A DNA stretch of 54,202 nucleotides from Streptococcus parasanguinis (GCF_001073155.1 NZ_JVEE01000016.1:1-54202); one strand, 5' to 3'; numbered from the stretch's first letter, positions 5,957 to 15,508 are shown. Program-made: numbers and translations. The notes: a model not told the origin generated them from the letters alone.

Positions 5957-8191
5957 TTAGAAACCAAGCCAACCTTTGAAAGTATCCCAAGCATTTTTCG
6001 CTTTTCCTGGGATATCGGCCTCGTCGATTGCTTTTTTCGCATCATCGACCATATTCGACGCCTTTTCTTTGACATCCTCAAAGAAACCTTTGTCTTCTTT
6101 GCTGTCTGTTTCTGTCGTTTCTTCTCCGACTGGCGCAATGCCATTTTCAGCATAAGAGTTCTTCACCGAATCAAACTGGGTACCGTCTGTATAAGGCAGG
6201 ACACTGTTGGCAACATTCCGGAAGATCTCTGACGCCGTTCCGGCACTACTATCGGTCAGGTAATGACCTTCATCGGTCGTTGGGAAACCAAGCCATTGAC
6301 TGATGACCACATCTGGCGTGTAGCCGATCACCCATTGGTCTCCAGAGAGGTCCTTGTTAAAGCTGGTCTCTGTCGTACCGGTTTTTCCTGCCATGGTATA
6401 ACCATAAGGCGCAGCGTTAACCCCCGTACCATTACTGAAGGTTCCCAACATCATATTGGTCATCTTATCCGTTGTGGATCCACTAAGCACCCGGGTTGAT
6501 TTCTGACTGTGGCTCTTGACCACTTGGCCACTTGCATTTTCGATCTTAGTAATGAGGTGGGCATCATTCATGACACCGCCATTGGCAAAGGTTCCATAGG
6601 CTTGGGCCATCTGCATCGGATTGGTCGTCACACCAGCACCCAAGGCAACAGCAAGCGACTTGTCCACCTTGTCCATGTTGAGTCCAAATTTTTTCCCGTA
6701 TTCAAAGACCGTATCGAGCCCCAAATCATTAGCGGTCGCTACGGCTGGAAGGTTAAGGGACTCTGCCAGGGCCTGGTACATCGGTACCGTTGGGCTAGAC
6801 TGGATTCCCGCGTAGTTATTGACCTCATAGCTTCCATATTGGGTGGTACTATTGTCCAATTCCTTATTGGTCGACCAACCTTCTGCAACAGCTGGGCTAT
6901 AGACAACCAAAGGTTTGATGGTTGATCCTGGACTTCGAGCAGCCTGGGTGGCATAGTTGTAGGTACGGAAACCTGGATTTTGATCGCTTCCAACACGCCC
7001 TACGAGGGCCCGAACCCCTCCGGTTTTAGGATCGAGGGCGACACTACCAGACTCCGCGCGCGTGCCGTCTTCCGCTACTGGGAAGAGGGCCGTATTATCA
7101 TAGATTACCTGCATGCTTGCTTGGTAATTTTGATCCAGCTCGGTGTAGATCCGGTAGCCATTTTTGACAATGTCTTCTTCGGTCAGGCCGTATTCATTGA
7201 CCGCTTCATTGATGACCGCATCAAAATAGGATGGGTAGCGGTAATCCTCCGACTTGCCTTCATAGGCATCGACCAGCTGGCCATGGATATCGACAGCAGC
7301 CGACTGATCAGCCGTTTTCTGGTCAATATAGCCAGCCGCCACCATATTTTGGAGGACCGTATTGCGGCGATTGGTCGCATTCTCTACTGAATAGAGCGGG
7401 TTATAGATTTCCGGTCCCTTGAGCATACCTGCGAGAACCGCAGACTGATCCAGGCTTAATTGACTGGCTGAAACTCCAAAATACTTCTTGGAAGCATCCT
7501 CAATTCCCCAAACCCCATTTCCAAAATAGGCATTGTTGAGGTACATGGTGAGGATCTCTTTTTTACTGTATTTCTTATTGATTTCAAGTGCCAGGAAGAA
7601 TTCCTTGGCCTTGCGCTCCACCGTCTGATCCTGGGACAGGTAAGCATTTTTAGCCAGCTGCTGGGTGATGGTCGATCCACCACCTGAGCGACCCAAAGTC
7701 AAAATGGCTAAGAAGAAGCGACCATAGTTGATCCCACTATTCTTGTAAAAGCTCCGGTCCTCTGTTGCGACCACGGCATTTTGCAGATTCTCACTAATGG
7801 CATCGAGTTCGACATAGGTTCCTTTTTGCCCGGTCAAACTTCCCGCCTGGTCCCCATTCTTATCATAGATAATGGTCGTCGCCTTCAGTGCATTCTGCAA
7901 ATCCTTGACGTTGGTCGTCTTAGCAAGGTAGAAAAGATAGCCCCCTGTCAAGAGGCTAAAGCCTAGCCCAATGATCAGGAGAATCTTGGTCAAATGGAAT
8001 CTGCGCCAAAAACGACGGAAGGGGTGTTGAGAGAGAGGCTTGCTTCTGTGCTTGCCTGAGCGACTATAGGTCGGCTCTACTGTCTCTTCCGGTAGTTCCG
8101 TGTCTGGCACTTCTTCTGCCACCGCTTTGGGTGGATGATCCTTTCTAAAAAAAGTGATCAGGTTTTCAAATAATTCTTTTATTCTATTCAT
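5957..8191 (-). CDS. pbp2a: Class A penicillin-binding protein 2a
   Basis: A bifunctional peptidoglycan synthase of 744 residues: glycosyltransferase plus DD-transpeptidase. A cytoplasmic tail (1-65) precedes one transmembrane helix (about 68-90). The GT51 domain (about 110-280) carries the catalytic Glu in ATEDRSF (E144) and GGSTITQQLAKN. The transpeptidase domain has the active-site SxxK (S423-T-I-K426), SxN (S478-L-N480) and KTG (603-605). The C-terminal tail (about 690-744) is acidic and charged. The sequence order matches streptococcal Pbp2a rather than Pbp1a or Pbp1b. The ATG has no clear ribosome binding site, and the -10 box ends only 7 bases before it, so the mRNA may be leaderless. 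Confidence 0.93.
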   Translation of the reverse strand: MNRIKELFENLITFFRKDHPPKAVAEEVPDTELPEETVEPTYSRSGKHRSKPLSQHPFRRFWRRFHLTKILLIIGLGFSLLTGGYLFYLAKTTNVKDLQNALKATTIIYDKNGDQAGSLTGQKGTYVELDAISENLQNAVVATEDRSFYKNSGINYGRFFLAILTLGRSGGGSTITQQLAKNAYLSQDQTVERKAKEFFLALEINKKYSKKEILTMYLNNAYFGNGVWGIEDASKKYFGVSASQLSLDQSAVLAGMLKGPEIYNPLYSVENATNRRNTVLQNMVAAGYIDQKTADQSAAVDIHGQLVDAYEGKSEDYRYPSYFDAVINEAVNEYGLTEEDIVKNGYRIYTELDQNYQASMQVIYDNTALFPVAEDGTRAESGSVALDPKTGGVRALVGRVGSDQNPGFRTYNYATQAARSPGSTIKPLVVYSPAVAEGWSTNKELDNSTTQYGSYEVNNYAGIQSSPTVPMYQALAESLNLPAVATANDLGLDTVFEYGKKFGLNMDKVDKSLAVALGAGVTTNPMQMAQAYGTFANGGVMNDAHLITKIENASGQVVKSHSQKSTRVLSGSTTDKMTNMMLGTFSNGTGVNAAPYGYTMAGKTGTTETSFNKDLSGDQWVIGYTPDVVISQWLGFPTTDEGHYLTDSSAGTASEIFRNVANSVLPYTDGTQFDSVKNSYAENGIAPVGEETTETDSKEDKGFFEDVKEKASNMVDDAKKAIDEADIPGKAKNAWDTFKGWLGF

Positions 8192-8198
8192 ACCTGTT

Positions 8199-8227
8199 AT
8201 TGTAACACCTTATCCTTGTCCTAGCAA
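8199..8227 (-). promoter_or_regulatory. pbp2a promoter abutting the start codon
   Basis: On the minus strand TTGCTA (8227-8222), 17 bases, TGTTACAAT with hexamer TACAAT (8204-8199). The start codon begins at 8191, 7 bases after the -10, so transcription should begin at or within one or two bases of the A of ATG. Confidence 0.7.
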
Positions 8228-8279
8228 GAAAAGATAGCTCATCCCCTTCTCCCATTTAGTTTTCTTTAAGCTTAGATTT

Positions 8280-8288
8280 TGCTACAAT
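8280..8288 (+). promoter_or_regulatory. Extended -10 promoter of the pseudouridine synthase gene
   Basis: TGCTACAAT (8280-8288) is an extended -10 element with no good -35. The ATG at 8295 is 6 bases after it, again predicting a leaderless or near-leaderless transcript. Confidence 0.6.
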
Positions 8289-8294
8289 AGGGTC

Positions 8295-9158
8295 ATGAAC
8301 TATCAATTTACCATTCCACAATCCTTTCCCCAGATGACTGTGAAAGAGTTGCTTGAGGACTACTTCCTCATTCCCCGTAAGATCCGGCATTTTTTACGAA
8401 CCAAGAAGCACGTCTTGGTCAATGGCGAGACCATCAACTGGCAGAGCCCCGTTCAAAAAGGAGACCAGATCCAGCTAATCTTTGATGCCGACGATTACCC
8501 TGAAAAGGAGCTCCCAGCCGGAGACCCGAGTCTGGTCGAAGAACTCTATCAGGATGAGCATGTCATCATCGTCAATAAGCCTGAAGGTATGAAAACCCAT
8601 GCCAATGAGCCGACAGAAATTGCTCTTCTCAACCATGTTTCCAGCTATGTTGGATCCACCTGCTACGTTGTGCACCGCTTAGATAAGGAAACCAGTGGGG
8701 CCATTTTATTTGCTAAAAATCCTTTTATCCTGCCCATTCTCAACCGCATTTTAGAAGATAAAAAGATCCAACGGGAGTACTGGGCCTTGATCCAAGGCAG
8801 CTTAGCACAAAAGACCATCGTCTACAAGGATAAAATCGGACGCGATCGCCACGATCGGCGCAAGCGCCTGGTCGATCCACGCAAAGGGCAGTATGCAGAA
8901 ACTCAGGTGACGCAACTGAAAAAAATCGGGCGAAACAGCCTGGTCAAATGCCAGCTCAAGACGGGCCGTACCCATCAGATCCGGGTGCATCTCTCCCATC
9001 ATGGGCACCCGATTGTCGGGGATCCTCTCTATAACCCTGCACGCGGAGAGCGACTCATGCTCCATGCTCACCGCTTGACCTTCACCAATCCATTAACCCT
9101 TGAAACCATTCAAGTTGAAACGACTTCCAAGAGTTTCGAAGAAGGGTTGAAAAAATGA
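8295..9158 (+). CDS. RluA/RluD-family RNA pseudouridine synthase
   Basis: This enzyme isomerises specific uridines of structured RNA (rRNA or tRNA) to pseudouridine. It has 287 residues with an S4-like RNA-binding region (about 12-62) and then the RluA-type catalytic domain. The signature HRLDKETSG at 127-135 has catalytic Asp130, and the later TGRTHQIRVHL motif lies near residues 223-233. Firmicutes carry several paralogues of this family, so the target uridine cannot be named from the sequence. No Shine-Dalgarno sequence is in place before the ATG. It diverges from pbp2a with 103 bases between start codons. Confidence 0.92.
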   Translation: MNYQFTIPQSFPQMTVKELLEDYFLIPRKIRHFLRTKKHVLVNGETINWQSPVQKGDQIQLIFDADDYPEKELPAGDPSLVEELYQDEHVIIVNKPEGMKTHANEPTEIALLNHVSSYVGSTCYVVHRLDKETSGAILFAKNPFILPILNRILEDKKIQREYWALIQGSLAQKTIVYKDKIGRDRHDRRKRLVDPRKGQYAETQVTQLKKIGRNSLVKCQLKTGRTHQIRVHLSHHGHPIVGDPLYNPARGERLMLHAHRLTFTNPLTLETIQVETTSKSFEEGLKK

Positions 9159-9187
9159 GAAAAGAACCGAAATGGTCTTCTTAGAGA

Positions 9188-9317
9188 CTTTCCTTAAGTG
9201 AGTACGGACGTCAGCGAACTTCAAAGAAGTTCCATGACTTAGTTTTGAGCCCCAGGTCTCAAAACTCCCGAGTGCTTGAAATTCTAATATTTCAAGCACC
9301 TTTCTCACTGCGTAAAG
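9188..9317 (+). repeat. Composite multi-hairpin dispersed repeat, short copy
   Basis: This element of about 130 bp consists of a conserved 5' block (from ACTTTCCTTAAGTGAG through the hairpin GAACTTC/GAAGTTC), a middle hairpin TTTTGAG/CTCAAAA (9243-9264), and a 3' hairpin GTGCTTGAAAT/ATTTCAAGCAC (9272-9299) followed by TTTCTCAC. The outer blocks match 106-402 in reverse orientation. It lies between convergent genes. The rest of 9159-9410 holds nothing I recognise. Confidence 0.75.
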
Positions 9318-9410
9318 TCTCCAGTCATAATCAAATATTTCAAAAGATAAAAATCATTTTAAACAATTGACAGAATCTCTCATTTTATTTTAAAAACTTA
9401 TCTGCATTCA

Positions 9411-9437
9411 AAAAAGAAGCCACAGGGCTTCTTTTCT
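9411..9437 (-). terminator. Terminator of the CHAP-domain protein gene
   Basis: The stem AAGAAGCC/GGGCTTCTT is flanked by A-runs and T-runs, directly after the stop codon of the minus-strand gene. It can also act on the plus strand. Confidence 0.8.
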
Positions 9438-9440
9438 TTA

Positions 9441-12203
9441 TTATTGATAGCGTGGGGTTGCAAATCCACGGATATTACCATGTCCGATTCGGTAGGTATT
9501 GCGACGGACTTGGTTGTTGGAGTTTCCTTCAATGGTATGAATAATGCCATTTGAGACGCTCTCAACAATTCCGATGTGATCCGCAAAGCCATTATTTTGT
9601 TGGCTATTTTGATCCCAGTTAAAGGTGATGATGTCCCCTGCTTTTGGTGTAGTGGTCCCATCTTCATTCCAAATGCCCAAGCGTTTGAAGATCTGGATGT
9701 GACGTTCGACTCCACATTCACGACCGATCAAACCGCTCAAACCTTCTCGCTGGAAGACTGTTGTGACAAAGATATCACACCAGTCATCGGTCGTCTTCAC
9801 TGCATAACCAACCGGAAGTGGTTTAACACTGTTATAATCATTGACCAATTGATGGTGAGCTGCAGTTCCGCCACGAACGCCCACTAGACTAGCTGCTGCC
9901 CGTAAGACACGGTCCCGTTGTCCATTCGTTACACGAGGAGTGAAAGCTGTTTGACCAACTGTCGCACGGGGATGAAGGGCTGTTTGACCAAGGTTAAAGC
10001 CTTCAACGCCACCATCGACATAATCCACATAGACGTGAGTGGTATAGTTGCCTGATTGGTACTGGTGATTTGCTGCAGAGACCTGCACTTCTGTGTGCAT
10101 ACCAGAAGGTGCTGTTGAATACCAGAAGAGATTTTCTTGGTGCGCTTGAGACCAGGCTGCAACACGGATGTTCTTAATCTGACGACCTTGAGGCGCTTGA
10201 TCCACCGTTACTGTATAAGTTCCAGCACCAGAATTAACATTCTTGATGTAGGCCTGTGTTTTTGTCTTAGCATTACGGAATTCGACGTCTGTAGTTGTCC
10301 CACCAACACCGACTCGTGTGCCATCATTCTGAATGTAGTATAGGTGAACAAAGTACTTCCCAGTAGAATTTTTATGGTCACTAACCTTCACAGAAACCTT
10401 GTAGTCTCCGTTCGCTTGGCGAGTTGCTTCGTACCAACGAAGATCGTCCTGACCATCCTTGTCAGACCAAGTTGGGACTTGAACTGTTCGCACGCCTTTA
10501 GGGCTGTAGACATCTTTAATAATGACGTCAAAAGTTCCCGTATCTTTGTTGTTGTTAACTATTGAAATCGTACCAATTGGTTTGTTATGCTTAACATCCA
10601 CCACCGTTTCAGTGATATAATGGTGTTGATTTTTGTTATCAACGATATAGAGGTCAGCACGATAATTGCCAAGCGAATTCTTGTGCTCATCGGACTTGAT
10701 GGTAACACGATAGCTACCGTCTGGTTGTCGAGTCGCTTTGTGCCAAATAAGATCATCTTGGCCATTCACAAGACTCCACGATGGAACTAAGACTTCTTTA
10801 ATCCCATTTGGAGCGGAAATATTACGAACAACTGCATCAAAAGTTCCCAATTCAGCATTATTATTTTCAATAATGAGACTTGCAGTCGGACGAGTTTGGG
10901 TAACTTCTACCACTTTTTCCGTTAGATAAAAAGGAGTATTAGAATTATCTACAAGATAAGCATCAGCACGATATCTCCCTGTAGAGTTCTTATGATCTGT
11001 TGCCTTAATCGTCACGCGGTAAGAACCATCGGCTTGACGAGTAGCCTTATGCCAGATGAGGTCGTCCTGACCACCAGCAAGACTCCATGATGGAACCAAG
11101 ATGTCTTTAACGCCATTTGGCGCAACAATGTCACGAACAACTGCATCAAATGTCCCTGCTACAGTATCGTTGTTTTCAATTGAAAGGACACCTCTTGGCC
11201 GTGTGTAATCAACAGCTACTACTTTTTCAGCAATGTAGTGACGATTATTTGAGTTGTCTACAACATAAGCATCTGCTCGGTATTTCCCTTTATTCCCTTT
11301 ATGTTCGGTTGCCTTAATGGTGACACGATAGCTACCATCACTTTGCTTAGTTGCTTTATGCCAAATGAGGTCTTCTTGACCATTCTCTAAACTCCATGAC
11401 GGAACCAATACCTCTTTCACACCATTTGGAGCGACAATGTTTCGAATAACCGCATCAAATGTCCCTGCTACAGTATTGTTATTCTCAATTGAAAGGGCAC
11501 CACTTGGTCGTGCATAATCAACAGCAACAATCTTTTGAGATAGATACTGGGCTCTCCCTTTTTTATCAATTACATAAGCATCTGCCCGGTAATTCCCAGT
11601 GGAATCTTTGTGATCGGAGGCTTTAATTTTCGCACGATAAGAGCCGTCAGGCTCTCTCATAGCTTTATGCCATATCAGATCATCTTGACCGTTTTCAAGG
11701 CTCCATGTTGGAACAAGAACTTCTTTCAAACCATTTGGGGCTTCAATATCACGAACAACTGCGTCAAACGTTCCTGCCACCGGATTGTTATTCTCGATTA
11801 AAAGTGTCCCACTGGCTTTTGCTTCTGTAGTGGGAATCGTTCCACTTGTTGTAGCACTTGTATGTTCTTCTTTTCTATTGGAAGAGAGACTTGTAAACAC
11901 AGCGGAAGATGGAGATTCTGTTTCGATCTTTTCTTCAGCAACATATTCCGCAAATTCAGCGTTATTTTTAGCAGTTTCGTTCCGGTATGCTTCTGTATCA
12001 GCCTTTTTCTCTATTGCCACTGATCTTTCAGCATGTATTCCTGTATTCTCTGTATTTGACGAGGTTTCTGCCTTTAAAACGATTGTGGCAGTTTTTTCAA
12101 ATGTTTGGTCAGATGAAGTTTGTTCATCAGCCTTGACCTGTTGCGTTGAAAAGGCCAATAGTACCGTTGCACTCGCATAAAAAATAAGATCTTTCTTTTT
12201 CAT
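9441..12203 (-). CDS. Secreted CHAP-domain cell-wall hydrolase with six Bsp-like repeats
   Basis: A 920-residue exported protein. The signal peptide is about 1-25 (cleavage after VKA). A charged Glu/Ala/Thr-rich region reaches about 130. Six repeats of about 102 residues follow (about 131-745). The first five are close copies with the pattern IENNN..GTFDAVVR.I.APNG.KEVLVPSWSLENGQDDLIWHKA, split here for brevity; the sixth is diverged. They look like GBS Bsp-like repeats (a streptococcal surface-protein repeat family). The C-terminal CHAP domain (about 785-920) has Cys809, His876 and Glu892/Asn894 in place, suggesting amidase or endopeptidase activity. There is no LPXTG motif, so attachment is presumably through the repeats. 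It is a separate unit just beyond the polysaccharide locus. Confidence 0.9.
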   Translation of the reverse strand: MKKKDLIFYASATVLLAFSTQQVKADEQTSSDQTFEKTATIVLKAETSSNTENTGIHAERSVAIEKKADTEAYRNETAKNNAEFAEYVAEEKIETESPSSAVFTSLSSNRKEEHTSATTSGTIPTTEAKASGTLLIENNNPVAGTFDAVVRDIEAPNGLKEVLVPTWSLENGQDDLIWHKAMREPDGSYRAKIKASDHKDSTGNYRADAYVIDKKGRAQYLSQKIVAVDYARPSGALSIENNNTVAGTFDAVIRNIVAPNGVKEVLVPSWSLENGQEDLIWHKATKQSDGSYRVTIKATEHKGNKGKYRADAYVVDNSNNRHYIAEKVVAVDYTRPRGVLSIENNDTVAGTFDAVVRDIVAPNGVKDILVPSWSLAGGQDDLIWHKATRQADGSYRVTIKATDHKNSTGRYRADAYLVDNSNTPFYLTEKVVEVTQTRPTASLIIENNNAELGTFDAVVRNISAPNGIKEVLVPSWSLVNGQDDLIWHKATRQPDGSYRVTIKSDEHKNSLGNYRADLYIVDNKNQHHYITETVVDVKHNKPIGTISIVNNNKDTGTFDVIIKDVYSPKGVRTVQVPTWSDKDGQDDLRWYEATRQANGDYKVSVKVSDHKNSTGKYFVHLYYIQNDGTRVGVGGTTTDVEFRNAKTKTQAYIKNVNSGAGTYTVTVDQAPQGRQIKNIRVAAWSQAHQENLFWYSTAPSGMHTEVQVSAANHQYQSGNYTTHVYVDYVDGGVEGFNLGQTALHPRATVGQTAFTPRVTNGQRDRVLRAAASLVGVRGGTAAHHQLVNDYNSVKPLPVGYAVKTTDDWCDIFVTTVFQREGLSGLIGRECGVERHIQIFKRLGIWNEDGTTTPKAGDIITFNWDQNSQQNNGFADHIGIVESVSNGIIHTIEGNSNNQVRRNTYRIGHGNIRGFATPRYQ

Positions 12204-12314
12204 ATAAACTTCCCTTTATACAAATTTTATACTTTAATCATTTTACCACACGGTTTCAGAGATGAAAAGTTTTAAATGGCAAATTTTTAAAATTAGTGAT
12301 TTTTTTTGAAACAC

Positions 12315-12337
12315 AAAAAAGAAGTCCTTCTGACTTC
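12315..12337 (-). terminator. Terminator of the polysaccharide operon
   Basis: On the minus strand GAAGTC-AGAAG-GACTTC is followed by TTTTTT. It lies 9 bases after the stop codon of the last gene of the polysaccharide locus, marking the end of a possible transcript running from wzg at 28183. Confidence 0.8.
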
Positions 12338-12345
12338 TTCTGACC

Positions 12346-13398
12346 TTATGCTAAATGCTCTAAAGCTGTCTTTAAATAGTGACCCTCTCGGATTTCCTGA
12401 CCGACACGCTTGGCATTGTCCACCAAGTCTTGGTAATCAGCATCTGAAAGATTGTCGATTGTCTCCTTCAAGTCATGAAGCGACTCTACTGCAATCCCAC
12501 AGCCCTTCTCAAGCACAAAATGAGACAAGGCTGACTGTTTCCAAACCACAAGCGGGAAGCCCGATGCCAAGTAAAGAGACGCCTTGTGAGAGTTGTTGTA
12601 GCGAAGGTACTCACCAAAGACGCCACTACAAGTTTCCGAACTATCCCCATCCCAGACCAGTCCAAAACCACCCTCAAGGGCTGCAGGCAGTTCATCCGGT
12701 AAGAAGGAACCAAAGTAAGTCTCATTTTCTAGTGCCCTACTCTCGTCAAAACCTACACCATAAAGGTTATAAGACGGTGCTTCTGGAAGAGTATAAAGAT
12801 AACCAGCTTTTTCCTTGGCCAAATTACCTGCCACAATTATCGGCTGGTCTTTTGTTTGGCCACTCTTTTCTTGAAAATCTGGAATCAAATAGTCAAAAAT
12901 ACCAAGGCTGACAATCTTATCTTCTACAACCCCCTTATCCACTAAAACAGATTTCATAACCGGGTTGTGAGCAATAATTCCTGTAACACTACGGAACGTA
13001 TCACTTTCAGTTAGTTTCATCCGTAACTTCATTCTAAATGGTAAGGTTTTATCATTCACAAAACGCAGTGTTTCCAAATCATGAACTAAAAAATAGACGT
13101 CCGTACCCCTGTTTTTAAGTTTTTTTAGTAAATGGTTAAGAAACAAAGAATGATGTAACAAAGGAAATTGAATTATGATCTCATCATTTTTCTTTAGGTC
13201 TTTGAAAGCTCTAAAGAGAGCTCTATATTTATGAATCTGTGCCCTAAGAACATTCATTTGATACCAGTCATCCACCAAAACTTTCAACGGAGAATAACCT
13301 AATTTATTTAAAATTGCTTCAACGTCATTACGTGCTTTATTTCCCGCATTTTTAGCATTATTGTCGTGTAAAAATTCTTCTTTTAAATAGTATTTCAT
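12346..13398 (-). CDS. Putative beta-1,6-galactofuranosyltransferase-like glycosyltransferase
   Basis: A 350-residue soluble GT-B type protein. It starts MKYYLKEEFLHDNNAKNAGNKA-like, the N-terminal pattern shared by streptococcal galactofuranosyltransferases of polysaccharide loci and by the Gtf3/Nss family. The C-terminal half carries a nucleotide-sugar binding region with GGFGLVWDGDSSE (about residue 242) and SHKASLYLASGFPLVVW (about 270). Presence of glf in the same operon makes a galactofuranose donor plausible. This is inferred; a glucosyl- or rhamnosyltransferase role is the alternative. It is the last gene of the locus. Confidence 0.7.
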   Translation of the reverse strand: MKYYLKEEFLHDNNAKNAGNKARNDVEAILNKLGYSPLKVLVDDWYQMNVLRAQIHKYRALFRAFKDLKKNDEIIIQFPLLHHSLFLNHLLKKLKNRGTDVYFLVHDLETLRFVNDKTLPFRMKLRMKLTESDTFRSVTGIIAHNPVMKSVLVDKGVVEDKIVSLGIFDYLIPDFQEKSGQTKDQPIIVAGNLAKEKAGYLYTLPEAPSYNLYGVGFDESRALENETYFGSFLPDELPAALEGGFGLVWDGDSSETCSGVFGEYLRYNNSHKASLYLASGFPLVVWKQSALSHFVLEKGCGIAVESLHDLKETIDNLSDADYQDLVDNAKRVGQEIREGHYLKTALEHLA

Positions 13399-13408
13399 CT
13401 CTTACTTC

Positions 13409-14401
13409 TCATTTTTCATACGCTGATTTTTTAGGATAATATTCATTTAAAATTTGCTTGAAATGAATGATGTTTTCTTCCCTAAAGTCACCATCATCAT
13501 TGACACAAAGCAGTTTTTTACGTCTATCTGTAAAGATAGATTCCAGCTTATCCACTTGATTTAAACCAATTGTTTCTCCGAAATTTTTAGACATAGGATA
13601 AAACTGATTACTTTCAATTTGCCAGTTAGAACAAACGTATTGATTGACATCTACCCCATAATCTCTAATCTTATTTCTGGATGTTCTATCCAAAGTTTCA
13701 CCTTCGATGTCCCACAAATGTGACAAAGTACTCTTCTTCATCGGTACAGGCAAATGCTGATTCACATAACCCGTCGGTCCCCATGGTAAGAGTAACAAGT
13801 TTTTCAAAACCAAGGAACCATAACGAAAATTAAAAAATTTCCAAGGAGAGGATTTCATAGCCTTCTTATTAGGAAAATGGCGATAAATCAACTCAACATT
13901 ATTGTGATAAGTATTTGTAAATGGTGACCATGGAACTAAAGCATCGTATACTGCTAAAAGCTTGGGTTGTCCATTCTTATAAAAATCGGAAGGTTGAGTA
14001 TCCTTTATCATGAACATATCATCATTGAAGTAGATAAAATGTTCTGATAAGCCCTCAATACGATGAAGATTTAGCTCAATTGCTGCTGAATTATATGAAG
14101 GAAGGTAAGCTTCAGGCATAAATTCCCTATGAGTGATCAACTTAAGTTTTGGATGCTCCAAATTTAACCAGTCAGGCTTTTGCCCATTGGTAATTAGATA
14201 AACATTATTCACCCAAGGAGCATGCTTTTCAATCATTCGAAACCAGTAATTAAAAATACCGTAATCACGATAACGTTGCTCTCCGTCGATTTCTTGGTCT
14301 ATTTTTGACATTTGACCTGTCACGGCTTGTTTCTCGCGGATAAACTCCGTATCACTTCCGTCGACCCAAAGAACCACGATATCAATTTTTTCTTGTGTCA
14401 T
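13409..14401 (-). CDS. Stealth-family sugar-1-phosphate transferase
   Basis: A 330-residue protein of the Stealth family, which transfers hexose-1-phosphate from a nucleotide sugar to make phosphodiester links in capsules. Conserved regions are visible: the N-terminal IDIVVLWVDGSD (about 6-17), the second region with YRDYGIFNYWFRMIEKHAPWV (in two parts, about 43-63), and HFIYFNDDMFM (about 119-129, with the key NDD). In oral streptococcal receptor polysaccharides such a protein (WefC) adds GalNAc-1-P; the sugar here is not predictable. Its ATG overlaps the TGA of glf (ATGA), indicating translational coupling. Confidence 0.85.
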   Translation of the reverse strand: MTQEKIDIVVLWVDGSDTEFIREKQAVTGQMSKIDQEIDGEQRYRDYGIFNYWFRMIEKHAPWVNNVYLITNGQKPDWLNLEHPKLKLITHREFMPEAYLPSYNSAAIELNLHRIEGLSEHFIYFNDDMFMIKDTQPSDFYKNGQPKLLAVYDALVPWSPFTNTYHNNVELIYRHFPNKKAMKSSPWKFFNFRYGSLVLKNLLLLPWGPTGYVNQHLPVPMKKSTLSHLWDIEGETLDRTSRNKIRDYGVDVNQYVCSNWQIESNQFYPMSKNFGETIGLNQVDKLESIFTDRRKKLLCVNDDGDFREENIIHFKQILNEYYPKKSAYEK

Positions 14402-15498
14402 TTAATAAATTCTTTCTCAACGACTTCTAGAGCACGCTCAATAACCACATGCATATCGTAGTATTTATAGTCTGCTAGGCGTCCACAGAAGATAACCTTG
14501 TCATTTTTCTCAGCTTCTTCTTGGTACTTGGCAAACATCGCATTATTCTTTTCATCATTGATTGGATAGTAGGGCTCATCGCCTCGTTTCCAATCAGCTG
14601 GGTATTCACGGGTAATCACCGTCTTCGGTTGTGTACCATACTCGAAGTGCTTATGCTCAATGATTCGAGTATAAGGAATCTCACGCTCTGTATAGTTGAC
14701 GACCGCATTCCCTTGATGGTTTTCCTCGTCCAAGACTTCGTGTTCAAAACGAAGACTGCGATACTCCAACTCACCATGTTTGTAATCAAAGTACTGGTCA
14801 ATCATCCCTGTAAAGACAACTTTATCAGCTGAAGCTTCAAGCTCTTCACGATTGGCAAAGAAATCAACCCCAAGTTCTACTTCTATATCACCCAGCATGT
14901 TTTCAATGATGACGTTGTAACCACCGATTGGAATCCCTTGGTAACGGTCATTAAAGTAGTTGTTATCAAAGGTCAAGCGAACTGGAAGACGTTTGATGAT
15001 AAATGGTGGAAGGTCTATTGCAGAACGTCCCCATTGTTTTTCTGTATAGCCCTTGATCAACTTTTCATAGATGTCCGGACCAATCAACTTGATCGCTTGT
15101 TCTTCCAAGTTCTTAGGCTCAACATCTTTCATATCCGCCGTTTGCTCCGCAATCTTGTTTTTGACTTCTTGAGGAGTCTTTGTCCCCCACATGGCATAGA
15201 AGGTATTCATGTTGAAGGGAAGATTGTAGAGGCTGCCCTTGTAATTAGCTACCGGTGAATTGATATAGTTGTTAAATTCAGCAAATTGGTTGACATAATC
15301 CCAAACCTTTTTGTTTGAGGTATGGAAAATGTGGGCACCGTACTTATGAACATTGATTCCTTCAACTTCTTCACAATAGATATTACCACCAATGTGGTCC
15401 CGTTTATCAATCACTTTTACTTTTTTGCCACGCTTGGTTGCCTCATGAGCAAAAATTGCCCCCGATAGACCAGCACCAACAATCAGATAATCGTACAT
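14398..15498 (-). CDS. glf: UDP-galactopyranose mutase
   Basis: Glf converts UDP-galactopyranose to UDP-galactofuranose with reduced FAD. The protein has 366 residues. The FAD-binding GAGLSGAIFAHEATKRG (about 8-24) and DKRDHIGGN (about 31-39) are followed by YGAHIFHTS and further UGM motifs such as GYTEKQWG (about 150). Length matches bacterial UGMs. Its presence shows that the polysaccharide contains galactofuranose. It overlaps the downstream Stealth gene by four bases and follows wzx by about 10 bases. Confidence 0.97.
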   Translation of the reverse strand: MYDYLIVGAGLSGAIFAHEATKRGKKVKVIDKRDHIGGNIYCEEVEGINVHKYGAHIFHTSNKKVWDYVNQFAEFNNYINSPVANYKGSLYNLPFNMNTFYAMWGTKTPQEVKNKIAEQTADMKDVEPKNLEEQAIKLIGPDIYEKLIKGYTEKQWGRSAIDLPPFIIKRLPVRLTFDNNYFNDRYQGIPIGGYNVIIENMLGDIEVELGVDFFANREELEASADKVVFTGMIDQYFDYKHGELEYRSLRFEHEVLDEENHQGNAVVNYTEREIPYTRIIEHKHFEYGTQPKTVITREYPADWKRGDEPYYPINDEKNNAMFAKYQEEAEKNDKVIFCGRLADYKYYDMHVVIERALEVVEKEFIK

Positions 15499-15508
15499 AG
15501 TTGTCTCC

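Noticed and set aside
9441..12203. LPXTG-anchored adhesin reading of the repeat protein
   Set aside because: The C-terminus is a CHAP catalytic domain ending in PRYQ, with no LPXTG, hydrophobic stretch or charged tail.
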